DNA of 64,000 bases from Paracentrotus lividus (lineage: Eukaryota > Echinodermata > Echinoidea > Camarodonta > Echinidae). Below are positions 55,215 through 64,000 of this stretch, one piece after another. The stretch is from assembly GCA_940671915.1 (NCBI GenBank), contig CALNVZ010003433.1, positions 21,822,627 through 21,886,626 on the forward strand, read 5' to 3'. How positions within the stretch are numbered: position 1 is the stretch's first letter; each line of letters opens with the position of its first letter. Below the pieces are notes generated by a model. It did not search any database and was not told the DNA's origin. It was given only the letters and a program-made list of their open reading frames with translations. A program made the translations under genes and the position numbers.

Positions 55215-56730
55215 ATAATAATAATAATAATATTTAGTTTTTATACAGCGCATTTCATCACTAATTGCAATACCAATGCGCTTTACATGAAATAAATCAT
55301 ACTTATATAAAACGTAAGATAAATGTCTAGAAAACAAAATTAATTATTATACAATAACCATACAAATATTAACACACATGTATATAAGAAAAACATTCTA
55401 ATCAAATGAACCACTTTGGAAAACTCTTCCATTGCATAAATAATCAGTCACGAGAGATTGAATGCACAGTCAAAACGCAATGTTGAAGAGATATGTCTTT
55501 AGTTCCCTTTCAAGTACATCTATGTTTGTCTGAGCACGAAGAGCATCCGGAAGAGAATTCCAAAGGGTTGGTGCGGCACTTTCGAAGGACCTATCACCGA
55601 AAGGTTTCGTTCTACTCCTATTAACAACTAACAGGTTATGGGAAGCGGATCTGAGCGATCTGGTAGGTTAATAGGGGGCTACCAACTCAGACAGGTAAGT
55701 AGGGGTAAGACCATGTACAGCCTTAAATGTGATCAGGATTATTTTGTACTGAATGCGCGAATGAATGGGTAACCAATGCAGTTCTTTTAAGATTGGCGTG
55801 ATGTGATCATATCTCTTAGACATAGATACTAGCCGAGCGGCAGAGTTCTGAATTCTCTGGAGTTTGGACACATCTTTATCAGGAACGTCAAACAGAAGAC
55901 TGTTACAATTGTCCAGCAATGACGTAACAAACGCGTGGATCAATATCTCTGTTGTTTTCTGGTTTAGGAGATGGCGAATACTACCTAGCCTTCTCAGGGT
56001 GAAGGATGCTCGACGACAGATTAGATTTATGTGGCGACGAAGCGACAATTGTCTATCAATGACCACTCCCAGATCCCGGACTCCGTCAGCAGGCTTGATT
56101 TCCCCAACACAGAAAGGCTGCATGTCCTTGTTTCTCGTCATGTGGGATGCTACATGTAACACTTTCATCTTGCTGTCGTTTAAGAACAGGTGATTAGCTC
56201 CCATCCATGTCCGAACCTCTTGAAGACACATATCAAGCTTCCTGATTGCCTGAGTTCTGTCGTCTGATGTCATCGAGATGTACAGTAAGTTGTGTATCGT
56301 ACGCGTACATCATGCACGACAGGCCATGTGCTTGGATGATCTGTTGGACTGGGGTTGTGTAGCAAACAAATAAAAGTGGGCCGACTACAGATCATTGAGG
56401 GACTCCCCATCGCAGTTCAACCGGATCGGATCAATACTCGCTGTCTCCTAATAGAGAGATGAGGATAACCAGTTTCCTGCAATATCCGTTACACCAAATC
56501 TTTCTTTCAGTCCAGTCAAGAGAATGCTATGGTCCACGGTATCGAACGCAGAGGTAAGATCTAACAAGACCAGAATTGCTTCTTTCTTACTATCCAGGGT
56601 TTGGAGAAGATCATTTTGAACCCTCAAGAGTGCCGTTTCCACGCTGTGAAATCGCCTGTAAGCTGATTGTCTGGATTCAAGAAGAGAGTTCTCATCAATA
56701 TATGACATCACACTGTAAACATAAATTAGT
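55215..56730 (-). mobile_element. L2-like LINE, 5'-truncated
   Basis: The minus strand encodes reverse transcriptase pieces: LVLLDLTSAFDTVDHSILL (56448-56711), then GLSCMMYAYDTQLTV across about 56290-56350. These are followed by WMGANHLFLNDSKMKVL, GVRDLGVVIDRQLS, LLDNCNSLLFDVPD and HITPILKELHWLPIHSRI (55668-56273), all typical of the L2/CR1 group. The catalytic YADD reads YAYD and the frame shifts between blocks, so it is dead. The 3' end is an ATT microsatellite after a TATACAGCGC motif. Confidence 0.85.
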
Positions 56731-57941
56731 CATTGGTGCTTATAAATTAGTAAAAACGACTAATTTATATTAGTCCAGTCTCAGTGACTTAATTACCTCA
56801 GTCAAGACTAGTTTAGGTAAGTCATTTTGACCAATATAAACAAGTCATTTAACAAATGACTTGTCTACATTGGTCAAATGACTAACAAATGACTTGTAGG
56901 AATACAAATTACTTATTTATATTGGTCAAAGGCTAGGCCTACGGCGCACGTAACAGTGAGTGATTTGCGGTCAAACCACACGGACACATGCCGACATGGT
57001 AAAAACAAAACGACATCGAATGCAACGCCCAAGAATTAGATCCATATCAGGATATCGTTGAAAATGCTTTTAAAGACCAAGGTAAGTTTATGTCATAATT
57101 CTCTTTTTAACGCGAATCCCGAGCATGGAATGCTTGAAGAAATTGTGACATTAAATTATTATTGCAGCCCCACATGCTCAATTCCACGTTAGTTGTAGGG
57201 CCTCTATTTATATCATGGAATACTAGTAATTTGTAGTTGCAGAACACGCTCCATACTCGGATAATATGCTGAATGATTATAGTTATGATATGATGATCGA
57301 TAATTAGTATCATTGAATATATTCATGTAAAGAATCAAAGGAAAGAGTTCCTCTTGCTACAGCCACTCAAACAAAAAAAAAAAAAACAAAAAAAAAAAAA
57401 ACAAAACAAAATCGATAACAACACACCTGTGCGCATGCGTGTGTATAATTTATCGGACGTCCACTTTTTGCTATTCAAAATTGATTCAAAAATAAAAAAA
57501 ATCCTTGGCAGTGTGCAAGTCGTCTCGTTGGTGTAGTGGTGTGAGAGTAAGACAGTAACGCTGATGACTCGGGTTCGACTTTTTGCTATTCCTCTTGTGT
57601 TTTTTGACTAAATAAACTGCAAGTTGTATTTTGTTGTTATTTTTTTATTATTGAAATATCATTTTTTTTAAATATACCCCTAACCATAACCCTAACCCTA
57701 GTCTATGTTTAAAATATTATTATAAACCATTTCCACATGTATATGTTTCAATTTGGGTAGCTGTCGAAAAAGGAACTCTTGCCGAATCGAATTTTGATTT
57801 GTAAAAGATGAGGTAGAGCAGCCCCCCCCCCAAAAAAAAAAAAATAATAAAATAAAAAATAAATAAATAAATAAATAAAAAAAAAAAAAAAATGAAATAA
57901 AATTTTATTTCACATTTATTTTTCATTAATTTTTCATGCAG
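56731..57941. other. Non-coding region with short repeats
   Basis: Holds a cluster of AAATGACTTGT/ACAAGTCATTT motifs (56770-56930), poly(A)-rich tracts, a tRNA-like scrap near 57528-57588 (GTTGGTGTAGTGGT and GGGTTCGACTT) and short CCCTAA telomere-like repeats near 57677-57701. No exon convinced me; the splice-like site at 57081 (CCAAG|GTAAGT) has stops in the frames that would use it. Confidence 0.4.
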
Positions 57942-58434
57942 AATGCCAGACACCTCCATGGTATCTACAACAATTCTATCACACTCAACATAATACAGCA
58001 AAAGTGTCAACCACAGATAAAGCTTCGCAAACAGAAGTATCACTCAAACACTTTGCATCTATCATACGAAGACAGACAGCTTACAGACCCATCGGCTTTC
58101 ACGCGCTCCAGATTCATAGAATGTGTTTCTTCGTCAGACGATTCCTGCTTCTTTTATACCGGTGAGTTGTATTTATGATTGTTCACCTATTTTGCAATAA
58201 CGTATAATCATGAGCAATGTATACACGTACATAACACTATTTCCTATTATTTTAATTTATAACATGATATTTATTCCCCCTTTTACATGATTGAAGGTGA
58301 TCATACCGAGCTATTTGTTCAACTTTCTGAAAGAGAAGGCATCAAAATGAGGTACTGGAATGGATTCAAAACACCAAAAGCTTCTCCAGCTAGATCTGAG
58401 GTATTTTAACTTCATGTTCTATAATTCTGTAGGA

Positions 58435-58915
58435 TAGGATAGGATATAAACATTTATATAGCGCTCTCAATTACTCATAGTGAGTTTCACAGCGCTTTAC
58501 ACTGTTCAATATACATGTAAATAAATATCATAATCATTTATTAAATAATACAGTCTTCAAGTTCTTCTTGAACACCTCCAGTGAAGGGGACAAGCGAACA
58601 AATCGTGGTAGTTCGTTCCACAGCCTAGGTCCAGCAATCATGAACGCATTGTCTCCGGATTTGCTGTTAGATCGTGGGACTTGTAGAATGGTCCTGTCAC
58701 TAGATGAACGAAGGCCATGTCTTGCAGACTGGTAAGGAATGATGAGCGAGCTTAAATAGGTAGGAGCCATTCCTTGCAAACATTTAAAGACAATCATCAA
58801 CATTTTGAACTCAATGCGTTGTCCAATCGGGAGCCAATGAAGTTCCCTGAGCAGGGGTGTGACATGATTATACTTGCGGACCTTGAAGATGATGAAAATC
58901 ATTTTTGAATAACAA
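58435..58915 (-). mobile_element. L2-like LINE 3' fragment inside the transposase
   Basis: Minus-strand peptide KYNHVTPLLRELHWLPIGQR, then APTYLSSLI, ARHGLRSSSD, RLWNELPRFVRLSPSLEVFK: the C-terminus of an L2-type reverse transcriptase, related to the copy at 55215-56730. The 3' end carries TATATAGCGCTCTCAATTAC and GATAGGATAG. Heavily 5'-truncated. Confidence 0.88.
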
Positions 58916-59470
58916 TCTCACCTTTTAGAGGGAGTGTATTTTAGATATTGGACTAAATGGTTTATTTCGCCAATTGAATGCCAACATTTCTTTAATTAGA
59001 GCTTGGCAATATTATTGTCATTGCAGGGTATTTTTTTTTATTGTTTCACATATTTAATTGTAATTTACTTTTATATTAGCTTATAGTACATTATGTCTCA
59101 TATTTTTATGTTTGGAATTAAGACACCTTTCCAATATGGTGTGGTCATGTCTACTCGAAAGAGACTCAACAACTGCTTGAACGCCTTTTTTAAACACAAT
59201 TTGTACCATTTTAAACTGATTTTTTTTTTAAATGATTTTTTAAGTTATGAATGTTATGTTATAATTGTTAATGTCACATAAATTGCAACACTGAATTCAC
59301 CTGGCTGGATAATATGTTAGAGCGGTCCGCAGACTAGTTATTTAGTTAACATTCCCCAAGGCCTGGCAGCCCAGTCAGGTGAAAACAGTGTCTTAATATT
59401 TTTGTGTTCTTTAATAATATTTTTTTTATATGGAATCAATTTTATTTATATTGTATGTCATCTTTCTACC

Positions 59471-59476
<6 letters not shown>

Positions 59477-59508
<32 letters not shown>

Positions 59509-59509
59509 G
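59477..59509. repeat. AAT microsatellite
   Basis: About eleven AAT units; a simple repeat within the transposase remnant. Confidence 0.9.
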
Positions 59510-60651
59510 TAATAACTAATTTGAATGACTATTTTAATAATTTAGTAAATTTGAAAATCAAATGAATTCATGTAAGGAATAAAGATCATGATGAGAGAGA
59601 CAAATATTTCAATTATTATATAGATGCCCTTCCAGGGATTTTATAATGCCTGTCTAATAATTCTTTTTATTAGTCGTTCAAGGATATTGACTGTGTATGA
59701 AGAATTCATTATGACAATTTTCCGTCTTCGACGTGGTTTTACAAATCGAGGACTGACATTTGGAATTGGAACATTTTGAAATTTTCTGGACCTTAAACGG
59801 CGACCACTTCTCATCAAATGGCCAACAAAGGAACAAGTTAGGGCAAGTCTTCCGAAGAGTGTTAGATATTTCAAGAACACTAGAACAATTATAGAGTGTA
59901 CTGAAATATTTAACCCCATCAACGCCTTCTTAAAGAATAACTTGGTCATCTTATAAACATCACAATACTCCCAAGCTCTTAGTTGCAACATTTCCAAGGG
60001 GTACCTTCATTTTTCTCTCTCAGCTTTGGAGGTAGTGTATCAGATTAAAAGATCACACAAGAATCTGGTTGCTTGAACCACATTGAACATGGAGATGACG
60101 TCATGGCTGATCGTTGTTTTTTCATAAGAGACCTCCGAGCAAAAAGGGGGAGCAACACTAAAACATACCACCATTTGTACATTGGAAGCAACTCAACACA
60201 CACGCCACAGTCAAGACACGTCGCATTGAATCAGCAAGGATTCACGTTGAACGTGCTATCGGACGATTTAAGACTTTCTCAGAGTATTGAATGGAGTTGT
60301 ACCTTTGTTGAGCTGGGGGAATATTTGCTATTTGTTATTGTTGAAATTTCCAAGACAAGCTGAACTTCAGATACATGCTATTTCCTGCATTTCTATTTTT
60401 TATTTTTTATTTATTTTTTGGTTCTATTCTGCATAATGTTCTTGTATTAAAACCTTTATATTACACTGTACCACGTACTTTACCTTGTTTGAATGTACTG
60501 CATGCAGTGAAATGCAACATGTCATGTATACATGTATATATTCAAAGCAATACGTATACATAATTATTACATTATTTGAAGTGAAGGTGATGATTGGGAA
60601 TTTCTTCATTGAAACCAATATTTTCGAATTTACATTTATGCGTTTTCATTT

Positions 60652-60654
<3 letters not shown>

Positions 60655-60693
<39 letters not shown>
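60655..60693. repeat. AT microsatellite
   Basis: About 19 TA units followed by a pyrimidine-rich stretch (60710-60820). Confidence 0.95.
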
Positions 60694-60696
<3 letters not shown>

Positions 60697-60949
60697 TTGT
60701 ATTACACTTTTCCATTCTTCTCCATCCTGGTCACTCTCTCTCCCTCTGTCCTTCCCTCTTATTCTCCTTTCACTTTACTTTGTGTCTTCCTCACCCTCTC
60801 ACTCTCTTCCTCCTATGCTATTTAAGTGTTTTGGCCTCAAAAATTTGCCTTTTAGTACAGTAATAACACTGATGTCTTGACAGGCTATTTACTATGTAAT
60901 TATCATTACAACAATTCAGAGTATCTGCTATTATGGGTTCTAGGACATC

Positions 60950-61505
60950 TCCCCCGGAGGACAACTCCCCCGGGACAACTCCCCGGAGGACAACTCCCCG
61001 GAGGAACAACTCCCCGGAGGACAGCTCCCCGGAGGACAGGACCCCGCCAGGACATCTCCCCGAGGACAGACTTCCCCCAGGGACAACTCCCACGGAGGAC
61101 AACACCCCCTGGACAACTCCCCTGGAGGACAACTCCCCCGGAGGAACAACACACCCTGAGGACAACTCCCCCCGGAGGAGCAACCACCCTCCGGAGGACA
61201 ACTCCTCTCGGAGGACCCCCCGGAGGACAAGCTCCCGGCAGGACAGGACCCCCGCAGGACATCTCTCCCCGGAGGACAGCTTCCCCGGGACAACTCCCAC
61301 GGAGACAACCTCCCCTGGACAATCCCCTGGAGGACAACTCCCCTGGGACAAACACCCTGAGGACAACTCCCCTGGAGGACACACCCCCGGAGGACAAGCT
61401 CCCCCGGAGGACAACTCCCCGCAGGACAACTCCCCTGGAGGACAACTCCCCGAGGACATCCCCCGGAGGATAGGTCCCCAAGGACAACTCCCCGGGTGAC
61501 ATCTC
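60950..61505. repeat. GC-rich minisatellite, 15-17-bp unit
   Basis: Over 30 copies of GGAGGACAACTCCCC with small variants. Because each unit pairs partly with its own complement and lacks TA-type stops, long open frames appear on both strands; none resembles a protein. Confidence 0.92.
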
Positions 61506-61669
61506 CCTCACTTTTAAATGCTTTATAACTATTGATTTTGTTTATGCCACCCTTTGGTTTTCTTTCTGTTACAATTATTACATATACTTTTCGCATGGAG
61601 TAACCCTTCTGTAATGACAAGCGAGGATGGGAATGTTGTTTTAATTGCTAATCATCTATTGGACCACCC

Positions 61670-62834
61670 CAGTGGCGTATCTAGGGGAAGGGGGCACGTG
61701 CCCCGGGCGGAGCTTCAAAGGGGGGCGCAAAAAAGAAAAGAAAAAAAAAAAAAAAGAAGAAGAAAAAAGAAAAAGAAAGAAGAAAGGAGAGGAAGGAAAG
61801 GAGATCGGTGATCCACAGTCGATGTTGGGTCATGTTTTCTCTCCATATATTATATATTGCGCCCCCTAATAGCACCACTAAGTTTTAACTTTTGGCGCCA
61901 AAGTTTCTAGTATTTTTGTAGGTTTAGTACCTTCTATCTTAGTTCGGGTCAATTTTGCGCCCCTGTATATTAAAGATCAAATCAGCGCCTTTAACTTCAA
62001 TTTAGCGTCCTTCCTCCGGTGTGTACACTCCTAATCCTAATTTTAAGACAATTTGACATCCCCTGAGTTTCAATTTAATTTTAGAGTCCCCTTTAAATAG
62101 TTTAAGATCAATATGGCACCTCAAATTTCTATGATCAATTTGCCCCCCCCCCTCCCGTTCAGAAACATGAGGTCCCTCTAAGTAAAAGGATTTTTTTGTC
62201 CCATACTTTTCTCGCTGCCTAATTATTCCCTTTTTGTTCTTCACTTGTCAATTGTCTTTGTTTCCGTATTTTATGACATTCGGTCTCAAGACCGTTCCTT
62301 GCAAAGTTCATTCAGTTCAGCGAGCTTAGAATTTTTTCGCTCGCTTTCGCGCTCGGCATATATTATATGTTTCAAAATCATTTGAGAGGACCAACAAAAA
62401 AAGGTTTTAATCATTATTTTTCGTACTAAAAAAAACGATTCCGATGCATGGTCTACAATTCCCAAAACATTTTGTGCAATAGCAGGCCTTTTGACACCCT
62501 GAAGGTAAGCATTTTTTTAATTATTATTGTAACTTGTTGATAACGAAATCTGTATTAATGATTTTTAAATGCAAGATTCGAGTAATGCACGAACTCAAAA
62601 TTTTCCGCTCGCGCTTCGCGCTCGCATTGAATTAAAATATTTTGAGAGGAAAATAAAAAAATTGATAAGCTACATGTATGTATGGACAGCAAATCATCCC
62701 CGGTCTGGGGACTGTATATGAGCCACTGGTACAAGTAAAAACTAAAACAAATCGTTGAGCAAAAGTGGAGTAGACCGGGGGGGGGGGCAAAGTCAACATT
62801 GCCCCGGGCGCACTTGACCCTAGATACGCCCATG
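61670..62834. mobile_element. hAT-like non-autonomous element with target duplication
   Basis: Inverted ends CAGTGGCGTATCTAGGG and CCCTAGATACGCCCATG, with longer partial pairing (TGCCCCGGGCG / GCCCCGGGCGCA). ACCACCC directly flanks both sides (61663-61669, 62835-62841), a 7-8-bp duplication. It contains purine tracts and no transposase. Confidence 0.85.
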
Positions 62835-62842
62835 ACCACCCC

Positions 62843-64000
62843 TTCGCAATCTATGAATGTGCTTACTCCTCCCTCAAAAGGTTGTTAGGTTTGGCAGATT
62901 CAGAGTAACCACGAAATGTGACGCATCAGAAAGGAAATTAATGAAAGTGCAAGATATAAAAAAGAAATATTGAAAAAAGGAAGGATGCTAAATGGGAACT
63001 TTAAATACGAAGCTACAGGAGTAACAAAAGAGCACGAAGGGCTAGTTGGCCTACAATATCTCTAGTCGTCTTCAGCAAGGGGGGGGGGGGGGGTGAGCCA
63101 CGATAATTAAGCTTTAATTAATAATTAATCACACACTAAACAAATAAGAATGAGCGCAACAGTTCAAAGTAACGAGAACACAATTTTTATTTATCACAAA
63201 AGAAATTCACAAAACTCAATTTCAACATTATCACTTGTTTTGTCATTTTTCAAGGAATAATGTAATACAATCATTGTCATTGGGTTTAAGATTTTACAGA
63301 CAATTGTTATATCTGAATGGTGTGTGTTAATAAGTATGCACTTGCACAGCTTTGCATTCATGCCGTGTCATCGCTATCAAAAAGAGGGTGTTATTGCAAC
63401 TAGTGTTGGTCTGAAAATATCTCCAGAAGTAGATGAAAATTAAAACATCTCGGTATATCGACCAGTTTTTCAGTATTTCCGTCAACATATCCGATAAAAA
63501 CATTTTTATAATTGTAAAACATTTACTAAAACAAGCCAAAACAAAACCCTTGTATCAAATTATTTACCTGTATTTTTGTCGGTATAATTGAAGAGGTGTG
63601 ATATAAAATATAAAAAAAAGATTGAAGTTGATATCTCTCTCTCTCTCTCTTTTGACGGTAAAATTCGGTTCCAATAGCAGCACGCCTCTACAGCTGCCAA
63701 CATTTACCCCCACTCATTCACCTTTGGTGATAGGTGAATGAGTGGGTAAATGATTGTGTGGGGAGAGTGGCCTGAGTGGGGAAAACGCGCCATACTAGCG
63801 ATATGAACACAAACTTCTAAAGAGTCCAGAACTAGCTAGGTACTCGTCGATTTGGAATCAGCACCCTCGAATGACAAGAAACCACCAAAACAAAAAAAGA
63901 TTTCATCAGATATGATCTCTGATGCAATTAGTACTAAGGAACTCTTTCTGATAGTCAACAAGTTGACTGAATTAGAGAAACCTGGCAACCGTTGCCTTTT
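62843..64000. other. Right edge: no gene recognised
   Basis: AT-rich with a G run (63080-63092), a short CT microsatellite (63634-63650) and a hairpin at 63704-63749. No exon recognised. Confidence 0.4.
63704..63749. repeat. Hairpin with 18-bp arms
   Basis: CACTCATTCACCT and AGGTGAATGAGTG pair perfectly, extended by TTACCC/GGGTAA, around a 9-base loop. Function unknown. Confidence 0.7.

Larger units (their letters stand above)
57942..60290 (+). pseudogene. Decayed ISL2EU/Harbinger-type DDE transposase
   Basis: Pieces in the order of the DDE_Tnp_4 family. First, SSSDDSCFFYTG (57942-58161) splices in phase to DHTELFVQLSEREGIKMRYWN-type sequence (58297-58400), matching the FYTG...YW.G.KT helix-turn-helix segment. 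Next, EEFIMTIFRLRRGF near 59698; then WPTKEQVRASLPKS and TIIECTEIF near 59816-59910, where the first catalytic Asp site reads Glu. SFGGSVSD with KITQESG lies near 60028, GDDVMADRCFFIRDL at 60091, and IHVERAIGRFKTF near 60255. Stops and frame changes separate several blocks. An L2-like LINE fragment lies inside it. A plain DNA transposon remnant; autonomous activity lost. Confidence 0.8.

Noticed and set aside
56980-57081. First exon of a gene ending CCAAG|GTAAGT
   Set aside because: Stops interrupt two frames and the third does not match the phase of the exon at 57942.
57528-57588. A functional tRNA gene
   Set aside because: A- and B-box-like motifs are present but the acceptor stem does not pair and the B box is imperfect.
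59641-59997. 118-codon minus-strand open frame
   Set aside because: The plus strand of the same stretch matches DDE transposase motifs; the minus frame is its shadow.
60877-61620. Long open frames on both strands rich in Pro/Thr or Gly/Ser/Cys
   Set aside because: Produced by the 15-17-bp GC-rich repeat; complementary frames are open at once, so none is selected.

Overview
The window looks like nuclear DNA of an invertebrate deuterostome, most likely an echinoderm. The genes have many small exons with GT/AG borders in a landscape rich in MITEs, L2-like LINE tails, TACATGTA motifs and a DIRS-type retroelement. The species is inferred from texture only.

Two host genes, both on the + strand, can be assembled exon by exon. 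The first (2865-39393) encodes an annexin of the A7/A11 type: 15 coding exons, 565 residues, a Pro-Gly-Tyr-Ala-rich N-terminal half and four annexin repeats that all keep their type II calcium sites. The exon carrying the start of repeat I exists in three versions (17106-17200, 17765-17859, 25281-25375). Each is 95 nt with the same phases, so only one can be used per mRNA. The second gene (44071-51606) encodes a flavin-containing monooxygenase: 7 exons, 554 residues, with FAD and NADPH motifs, the FMO signature and a C-terminal membrane anchor.

The annexin introns hold a foldback element with a 30-bp minisatellite (about 5990-8125), a CR1/Jockey-like LINE remnant with a 405-bp tandem duplication (11215-13630), a 0.4-kb TA-flanked MITE (14533-14945) and a SINE-like copy. 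They also hold a roughly 12-kb imperfect palindrome (18352-30424) centred on a 25-N gap, and a DIRS-like tyrosine-recombinase retroelement (about 28615-35150). The left palindrome arm carries almost all the differences from the right arm. Where a third copy of the same sequence exists (the DIRS right terminal repeat), that copy agrees with the right arm. I therefore suspect the left arm is uncorrected long-read gap filling rather than a real inverted duplication.

Between and after the genes lie the annexin 3' UTR with tandem repeats and several MITEs inside the FMO introns. Further on are an array of GACGTC palindromes with a nested hAT-like insertion (52898-55104) and two L2-like LINE fragments. 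The last part holds a decayed ISL2EU/Harbinger-type DNA transposase (57942-60290), a GC-rich 15-17-bp minisatellite (60950-61505) and a hAT-like non-autonomous element with a target duplication (61670-62834). I found no rRNA, intact tRNA, CRISPR or prokaryotic features.
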